In this document: positions 56,996-64,000 of the stretch, piece by piece
How positions within the stretch are numbered: position 1 is the stretch's first letter
Layout of the letters: each line of letters begins with the position of its first letter
From: Prunus persica
Lineage: Eukaryota; Streptophyta; Magnoliopsida; Rosales; Rosaceae
Length of the DNA stretch: 64,000 bases
Direction: 5' to 3'
Assembly (NCBI RefSeq): GCF_000346465.2
Contig: NC_034014.1
Location: 16,073,505 to 16,137,504 of the forward strand
Notes under the pieces: generated by a model
Seen by the model: only the letters and a program-made list of their open reading frames with translations
Databases searched by the model: none
Told to the model about the DNA's origin: nothing
Translations under genes and position numbers: made by a program

Positions 56996-58379
56996 TAATT
57001 ACCAAAATTGCAATGCAGAACCTGTATAAAATTTTACCTACTGAAAAATAAAGAAATATAATGCTGCAAGCATAAACGAAAGACAAAGACATGGAGAAAA
57101 ATAAATAAATTTAACCCACAAGATCATACCCCATACCAAATATTACGGACAAATACAATCAATCATACCCAAATCAAATATAAATCCAAATATTATGTAC
57201 AAAAATCATGTAGGATCATCTTCCACCAAATTTTTTTGTTCTTATTGTCAAGCATCGTTCTTTTAATCAATATCAATGCATAGTTGATGGACCTGTCTTT
57301 CTCAACATGCAAATTGACAAATAATGACAAATTTCAAAATATTGGATTATGATAGTGAAGATTGATGAAGACAAGATGAGAAACAGAGAAATGGGTTATT
57401 CATCTTACAAATTGGTAAATTCTTTCCAAGAACGAAACCAAGAGTTAAGAATCTCAAACTTTTCCAGTAAATTCTGATATATATTCTATAATTTCAACGA
57501 AGATAAAAGCTATTTTTTGTATAATTACATCCTGTCAAATAACCAAAATAATGTGTGTATAAGTACTATCAACTTCGACCACTTTCCACCAACTCTCCAA
57601 ATTTTGTCAAGATCCAAGGTTGACAGTTATAACCTTCCAAAAAAATTTAACGGAGAATTCTGACCGAAGAAAGCTCATGCCCAGACAAAAAAAAAGTGTT
57701 ACACACTGAAATTTCTGTTTAACTTGACTTTGGAATTATATGACAGGGAAGACTGGAATTAATTGAACTTTGGTGGTTGTAAGTTATAACCAAACCAAAG
57801 AAGCTAACGCAAGCAATTTATTGTATGTAACAGATGGCCCAAAATTACAAATGCCAGCCTATATGCAATCTGACTGTAATGGAGCATATCAAATTAAAAT
57901 GTTGAAGAAACACGCAGGTCACCAAATTTAAGGACAAACTATATCAATTAACACATATAATAACAGCATAGGGGAGCTAAGCAATCATACTAGTATAGGC
58001 TGTTTGACCCGATCTTCATGCTGATTATGGTGAACGACTAACAAAATCAGGACTGCAATCGAGAAGAGTCCAAAAGGAGCCCAGATTCAATACGAAAACC
58101 TCCTTTGAACCAGGCGCCGATACTCGGCTCGCAACGATGATGATCTCATGTACGTGCTTCTCGCTCGCTGTGCGACATCGCTTTGAAGATCACCACCTAA
58201 AGGTCTGGCACTAGGTTGATCGCTATGGTTGCGATGCCGATGCTCGTCTAGTCCTTGCCGATCGCTAATTTTAATATCACGGTGGAAAAAAAAAATCAAA
58301 AAATTGCAAAAATGTAAATGTAACTCTTATATTAATCATGCTTTTAGCACGTGGGCTTACTAATTGGTCTTTAACAGAA
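56996..58379. other. Intergenic DNA with one orphan frame
   Basis: Mostly AT-rich. A minus-strand frame at 58087-58299 (70 codons, Arg-rich, with QGLDEHRHRNHSDQPSARPL) is GC-richer than its surroundings and could be a terminal exon or old transposon piece, but no domain is recognised and no neighbouring exon is evident. Confidence 0.3.
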
Positions 58380-59204
58380 GGGTTAACTGCCGAAAACCTC
58401 CATGAACTATATCGACTATCGGAATTTCCCTCATGGATTATTATTTTTTGCCAATTTAGCCTTCAAATTAAAAGAAATAGCCAATTTCACCCCTGCCGTT
58501 AGTTTTTCCCCAATTCCATCCAAATGCCCGTTAAAAACACCACGTGAAAGGCACGTAAGCCGTCTGATAAGGGTAATATCGTCATTCTATACCCTCAACC
58601 CTCAGCCCCCTTTAACTGAATCGTTCGTAAGGGTCAATTCCCAAATCAGAGTTAGGGTTTTTGAAAAAGGGTGAGAGTGAAAGAGAGAAAGCGACTGAAA
58701 GATTCGAAAAAGGGTGAGAAAGACAAACTACGACTGAGAGATTCGATTTTGAGAGATATTTTGTGACTTGAAGATTCCAAACGAAGGTGCGACGGTAAAG
58801 GCAAAATGAAAATAAGAGATGGTGGGGAAGCTCCCATATACAGTAAGTACGCTTAGTTTATTTGTTTGATTCAATTGTTTGAGTTTTAATGTCGAATTTC
58901 ATTGCTGGACTTGATGAAAAAGCATAATAAAAGGAAGAAAGTGGTCCCTATGGTTGTTGTTTGTTGACTGAGACTTAGGTTGGGTTGTGAATGTGGTCCC
59001 TATGCATGTTGTTTGTTTATTGTTTGTCGGGTTCTTTGTCTGGGTTTGTATTGTAATGTATTGTATAGGAGAATTAGTAATGTACTGTATAGGGTAGATA
59101 GTAAATGTATATTGTACTATATAGGGTAGATAGTAAATTAATGAGAAAATTTATTGTTGTGCAGCTAATCCTGACATGTTCACACTTGAAGTACACCATG
59201 GGGG

Positions 59205-60890
59205 CTATTGTTTTGGCCTAAATTTGGCACATCCAGTCCAAATATCAAAAGCCCATGTCAGCAATCCCTAAATAAAGGGCCAAAATTACACACTCAGCCC
59301 AACACTGGAAACCCAGAATAACGAAGCAATCTCAGGACCCAAGCAGATTAGGCTTTGCATTGAAGTTGAATTGAAAAGCCCAAATCCAAGAAGGCCCAGC
59401 CCAGAATCTGTCATTTGGGCTTCAAAAAAAAAAAGGAAAATCAGCCCACAGTTTCAAAAACTCAACCTGGGCTTAGCATGATTAAAAAGAGAAGAAAGGC
59501 CCAAAATTGAAGGCAAACCCACGTGACTGCTTGAACTTTGAAAAGTCAGCAATTTCAACTGGGATTGATAAGGAATTAATAAGGGCGGGTTTGAAAAAGA
59601 CATCTCTAAAAATCTATGCTACCAGAAGATCAAAATCCCTTTTTATATACTCAGAGAAAAATCTGCTCCAAAGAAAGGCACCATTTTTTAAGAGATAAGA
59701 AAACTACGTTTGGGAGATAAACAGAAAGCAGGAAGCAGGGAGTTGTTCAAAATGGAAGATCAAACTAACCATCACAGTTTGAACTCTTATAAGGGCAGTT
59801 GGAATTAAAGAAGGGGTAGGTTTTCTTTCAAGAAAAACAGGGAAGTGATTGCCTTAGGAACTGACTATTGAGGGCTTATCTGCCAGAATTGATAGAACCC
59901 CTTTTTCTTTACATTTTAAAACGACAGATCTTTTGAGAATTTTTGCCGCCCATTATTAAAAAGTTAGAAACCATACTTCAAAACATTTCTTATAAATATA
60001 AGAGAGGGTGAACATAGCAGAGGAAAATCAATCAAACAACCAAAAAATCAGTCGAAAGACAAAAACTCAAAATGATCACTTGATTTCAAAGAATCTCCAA
60101 ACAAACTGAAGCAACCAAAAGCTCATTGAGCCACAAGAATGAAGCCAGCTACAAATCAGTTTCAGATTTAGAGAAAAGTCATTTAAAACAAGATTTCTCT
60201 CGTTGCAAATTTGGTTCAGCAAAAGCCAAAACAAGCAGAGCCTGGGTTTTTACAAATATGAAAACCTCAACAAATTTATGGAGAGCCCTGATCAAGCAGA
60301 ACAGGCATCACAGTGCAATTCCAGCTCAATAATCCTTGAATCTAGCCACTTCTGCCCCCTTCAGACTGAAGAGGCCGCAATTCTGTCTTGTTCAAAAAGT
60401 CTTCTAAGGCTTGAAATAGATTAAAGCTATGCCAAACTCGAACGTTGGTACGATTTACAGCTGAAACTTGACAGTTGAAGTTGCTGACAGTCCAGTCCTG
60501 CATAGGCATACCCAGTCCAGTCCTGATCAGAAGCATCTATCCAGGTAGAAATGGAAGTCCAACCTTCTCTTTGTCTTTCTAGAGTTGGCTTTTCCCTTTT
60601 GAGTTTTGTAAAAGGGAGTTCTGCCTAAAAACAGTTCATTTTCTCATCATTTATTCTGGCAAGAACTACCAATATTGTACTGTGAAAAATTGTGAAGTTC
60701 TCACCTGTCTGAGGCAAGAAAAGAACTTACTTATGAGGTATTCCTCACCCAAATTCACATTTGCTTGTTTAGAAATCAGTAACTTGAGGCGCAAATTATC
60801 TATTTTCGAAGTCTGCTAGGCTTTTTCATTACTAGCAGTGGCATGCTCGCACAATAAAGAAAGTTGACTTGTTAACCAGACAATGGTTTT
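59205..60890 (+). mobile_element. Insertion splitting the MULE transposase exon, LTR-like
   Basis: Transposase coding stops after GGYCF and resumes with FQGNGEL about 1.7 kb later. The inserted DNA begins near tgttttggcctaaattt and ends near gttaaccagaca, has TATAAATA at 59991-59998 and no credible ORF, in line with a solo LTR. I could not define a clean target duplication, so the class is uncertain. Confidence 0.5.
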
Positions 60891-63556
60891 CAAGGCAATG
60901 GGGAACTTTACCTTACCATCACAGGAACAAACACGAAACGGGTGAACAGCTACTTTGTTGATGGTTTATATATGGGAGGTATTGTACAATGGGTTGATGG
61001 GCAAGATATAGATGAGGTTTCAATGCTTGAGTTCTTGAACTGGTTAAACACCATGGTTATGATGAGCAGAACATTCAATACTATTACAAGCAGAGGACAA
61101 ATGGCTGGGTTGAAATTATGACAGATAAGGATTATTTTGGAGCATTAAAGTTGGTGAAACCGAGCCAGCTGTTTGTGTTATACATAACTAACAATCCAGC
61201 ACCTAGGCCTCTAAATATTCAATCCCCAGTATTCTCTTCACAAGGTGAAAATGCTGAACATTATGAAGACGAAGACACTGCTCATGGATATGATGGTGAT
61301 GAAGAAAATGGGCAATATGATTTCGTGGATGTTGAGATACATGAAGAATTTGGTGAGGCAGAGGAAGAAGTTGAGGTAGAAAGTGATGAAGCTGAGCAAG
61401 GTGGGGAGGATGAGGAAGAAGATTGTGATTTCATAGATAGTAAGTTTGAGCAAAGTGATGAAGAGGACAACATGAATTTTCATAGGTATGTTGTAACTGA
61501 AGAGCAAGATGATGGACATAAAGAACCAAGTGAGGGTGACATTGATGGTTATAATACATCAGACTTAGAGAGTTTGCATGAAGATAGTGAAGATAAAGAT
61601 GGGAAGAAGAGAGGTTTGAGGCAGCCAAAGTTCAAGCAGTACAATAAACATCATGACCTTTTAGATCCAAATTCCACTTGAGTTTGGAGTTTCCTAATAT
61701 GTAGGAATGTAGAGAGGCCATAAAGTACTATGCATGCAGGTGTGCTAGAAGACTAAGGTTTGTCAAGAATGAGCCTAATATGGTGAGGCTGGTATGTGAT
61801 GGTAATAAGGAGGGTGATAAGGCAAAGAGGCCTACTAAGGGTGAAAAAGCAAAGAGGCGTGCTAAGAGTGATAAGGCAAAGAGTCATAGTAAGAGTGATA
61901 AGAGTAAGAGGCATGGTAAGGGTGAAGAAGGTCAAGAGGAAGAAGATCTGAAGATAAACTTGAAGACTGTCCTTGGTTATTGCATGATGCACATTTTGAG
62001 AAATGGTCTACTGTTAAAGTGAAGACATACCATCCAATTCCTACATGTGGCAGATCTCAAAGAACTAGGTTTGCCACTTCACAATTGTTGGCTAAAAGGT
62101 TTGATGAGGATCTCAGAACCAATCCTAACATGTCAGTTGCTGAGTTCATGACATTGGTGAGAAAACATTATAGTATAAATGTTACTAGGGACCAATGCTA
62201 CAAGGCAAAGAATTTGGCAAAGGAGAGCATTCAAGGAAGCATTGAAGAACAATATTCAAAGCTGTGGGATTATTGTGAGAAGCTTAAGAGGCAAAACCCA
62301 GGAAGCACAGTTTTAGTAAAGACATCATTGAGGGGAGATGATCTAGTTTTTGAGAGGCTTTATATATGTTTTGCTCAACTGAGGAAGGGGTTTATTGAAG
62401 GATGCAGAACCATGGTTGGTTTTGATGGGGCTTTCATCAAAGGACAACATCCAGGACAACTTTTAAGTGCTATTAGGATTGATGCCAACAATGGTATGTT
62501 CCCAATAGCTTTTGCTGTTATGGAGACAGAAAGCAGAGACACTTGATATGGTTTTTAGAGATTTTCTTCAATGATGTTGGGGTAAGAGGCACTGGAAATG
62601 GGTGGGTTTTTATCATCGAAAAACAAAAAGGACTGGGGCAAGCAATTGAGGCTTTAAAGTCAGATGCTGAACATAGGCATTGTGTAAGGCATCTGCACAA
62701 TAATTTCAAACTTGCTGGGCATGGTAGTTTGGCACTTAAATAGAGGCTATGGTCTGTTGCTAGAAGTACAACACTTCCTCAGTGGGAAGCTGAGATGGAA
62801 AATATTATGGAAATGTCTACCCCAGCTCATGCATGGCTTCAGGATAGGCCAGCAATTCATTGGAGCATGCCACATTTTACTACTGGGCCCAAGTGTGATA
62901 TATTGTTGAACAATTTATGTGAATGCTTCAATTCAGCAATTTTGGAGGCAAGAGATAAACCAATAATCACGATGGTGGAAAGGATAAGAACCTATTTGAT
63001 GTTGAGAGTTACAAGATAAAAAGAGGTGAAATGGACTCAAAGAGTTAGGCCAAGGATATTTTAGATTATTGAGAAGAATTTGAAAGAGAGTGGCTCATGC
63101 ATTGCACAGAATGCCGGTGGAAACAGGTTTCAAGTCACCCATATGCTTGGTAGGCAATATGCAGTTGATCTAAATACTCATTCATGCTCTTGTAGAAAAT
63201 TGGATCTCTGTGGCATCCTGTGTTGCCATGTCATGGCTGCTATATCAAGGCAACAGAGGAGCCCAATGACTTATGTGAATGAGGTGTATAAGAAAGAAGC
63301 TTATGATAGGGGTTATAGCAATTACATTTCACCAATGCCAAGCCAATAATTATGGAGGAAATCAAGGCATAGGCCAATTAAACCCCCACTGTCTCACAAA
63401 CAAAGTGGTAGGCCAAAGAAGGCAAGGACTAGACCTGTTGATGAGATCCCAAAGGGTGCCACTAAGCTTAGGAGATATGGAATTGTAATCCATTGCTCAG
63501 TCTGTGGAGGAGAAGGCCATAATGCTACTAATTGTGGAAGGGCAGATGGTAATATG

Positions 63557-63625
63557 GGAAGAGGCAGAGGGAGAGGGAGAGGGAGAGGGAGAGGAAGAGG
63601 AAGAGGAAAAGGAAGAGGAACTGGC
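63557..63625 (+). repeat. Purine-rich hexamer repeats coding for Arg-Gly
   Basis: Runs of gggaga and ggaaga units in the transposase frame encode (RG)n at the C-terminus. Likely replication-slippage DNA within the MULE gene. Confidence 0.85.
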
Positions 63626-63649
63626 TCAGTCCATCAATCTGAAGAGGAA

Positions 63650-64000
63650 TAGGTAAATGATGTGAAATTATGATTCATTTCAATTGTTTTAATTGTGATT
63701 GATTTCATTCGTAGGCAATTAGAGGTGGGTTGACAGGGACTGTAGCCACTGCAAGCCAAATAGCTCCAACCAATATTGCTACCCAATCAAGTGGAACCAA
63801 TATTGCTTCACAACCAGCTCCTTGCAATTTAGCTTCACAAGCAGGTCCAAGCAGTGTCACTCAAAACACTTCCAGGCCACAAGGGAAAAGATTCAAATCC
63901 CCTACAAAAAGGGCAAGGCCATGGAGGTAAAATACATGATGGATTAGGATGGATTTTGGAATGTATATTTTTAATACATGGGCTGGTAGATGTGTGTATT
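63650..64000 (+). pseudogene. Possible last exon of the MULE gene and flank
   Basis: After the stop in gaggaatag (63643-63651) a donor-like gtaaat and, at 63711-63714, an acceptor gtag are present. The next frame (GLTGTVATASQIAPTNIATQ, to 63930) is Ser/Thr/Gln-rich and ends basic (RFKSPTKRARPWR), the style of MULE C-terminal tails. Whether it is spliced on is uncertain. Confidence 0.4.

Larger units (their letters stand above)
58806..63649 (+). pseudogene. MuDR-type (MULE) transposase gene, interrupted and frameshifted
   Basis: Exon 1 (58806-58842, MKIRDGGEAPIY) joins in frame to exon 2 at 59165 (NPDMFTLEVHHGGYCF). After the insertion (59205-60890) it resumes with FQGNGELYLTITGTNTKR. A 1-bp loss near 61047 changes frame; then come an acidic region (61118-61681), a stop near 61700, a Lys-rich run (61790-61940), and the MULE domain (61980-62546) with FDGAFIKGQHPGQLL. 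The second conserved Asp (usually SDxQKGL) reads IIEKQKGL, Asp to Glu, near 62610. Stops occur near 62740, 63017 and 63063. A SWIM zinc finger (CSCRKLDLCGILCCH, 63190-63235) and a CCHC knuckle (CSVCGGEGHNATNC, near 63498) follow, then a Gly-Arg tail. MULE transposases move elements by cut and paste. Dead copy. Confidence 0.82.
58380..64000 (+). mobile_element. MULE (MuDR-type) transposon, left part, running off the window
   Basis: From about 58380 (gggttaactgccgaaaacc) the DNA looks like a MULE terminal region, followed by a transposase gene in several pieces (58806-63649). Another insertion sits in exon 2. The right terminal repeat would lie beyond 64000, so terminal repeats and the target duplication could not be checked. 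Confidence 0.65.

Noticed and set aside
61238..61628. Several minus frames rich in Ser/Leu/Ile opposite the acidic MULE region
   Set aside because: Shadows of the Glu/Asp-rich coding strand.

Overview
The window is nuclear DNA of a flowering plant: spliced genes with GT-AG introns, plant-only gene families, and roughly three quarters transposable-element sequence of many kinds. Gene content and repeat style suggest a woody rosid, most likely Rosaceae (Malus, Pyrus or Prunus type). That placement is an impression from protein and repeat style, not a proof. One run of 100 N (55754-55853) is an assembly gap.

Only three host genes look intact, all on the minus strand: a single-exon G-type lectin S-receptor-like kinase of the RLK1/LECRK type (9800-12130), a three-exon DUF167/UPF0235 protein (23118-24952), and an eight-exon ATG1t-like autophagy kinase (43529-48499). 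A further exon (13604-13827) encodes part of the nuclear cap-binding protein CBP20.

Layout. 1-1624: 5' end of a minus-strand Ty3/gypsy element (gag, PBS, LTR) running off the left edge. 1625-2966: degenerate LTR-like DNA. 2972-9498: element A, a non-autonomous Ty1/copia-type element with identical 154-bp LTRs, TSD ATATG and pieces of host genes as cargo. 9800-12130: receptor kinase. 12281-12981: one copy of a duplicated segment carrying a solo LTR and a CACTA end, both missing from its partner at 21857-22175. 13604-21567: CBP20 exon, then nested gypsy elements including a 2.6-kb solo LTR (TSD CTTTA). 23118-24952: DUF167 gene. 25626-29974: LINE ORF1 remnant and an LTR remnant split by a 2.9-kb solo LTR (TSD GAATC). 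29975-37708: a large CACTA element with a decayed TNP2 transposase gene and a Ulp1-type protease module. 37709-41637: 5'-truncated copia element with mutated protease and deleted reverse-transcriptase core. 41643-42587: LINE 3' end with poly(A). 43529-48499: ATG1t. 48640-55224: element B, a relative of A in opposite orientation (228-bp LTRs, TSD ATCCA), inserted 141 bp upstream of the ATG1t start codon. 58380-64000: decayed MULE (MuDR-type) running off the right edge.

The most notable system is the A/B pair: two non-autonomous elements with a shared internal scaffold and different cargo. A carries a plastid-protein N-terminus, a PEPCK fragment and a tRNA-Tyr half. B carries an intact 183-codon antisense ORF. 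Second is the CACTA element, whose protease introns hold the same CpG-rich motif as its terminal regions.
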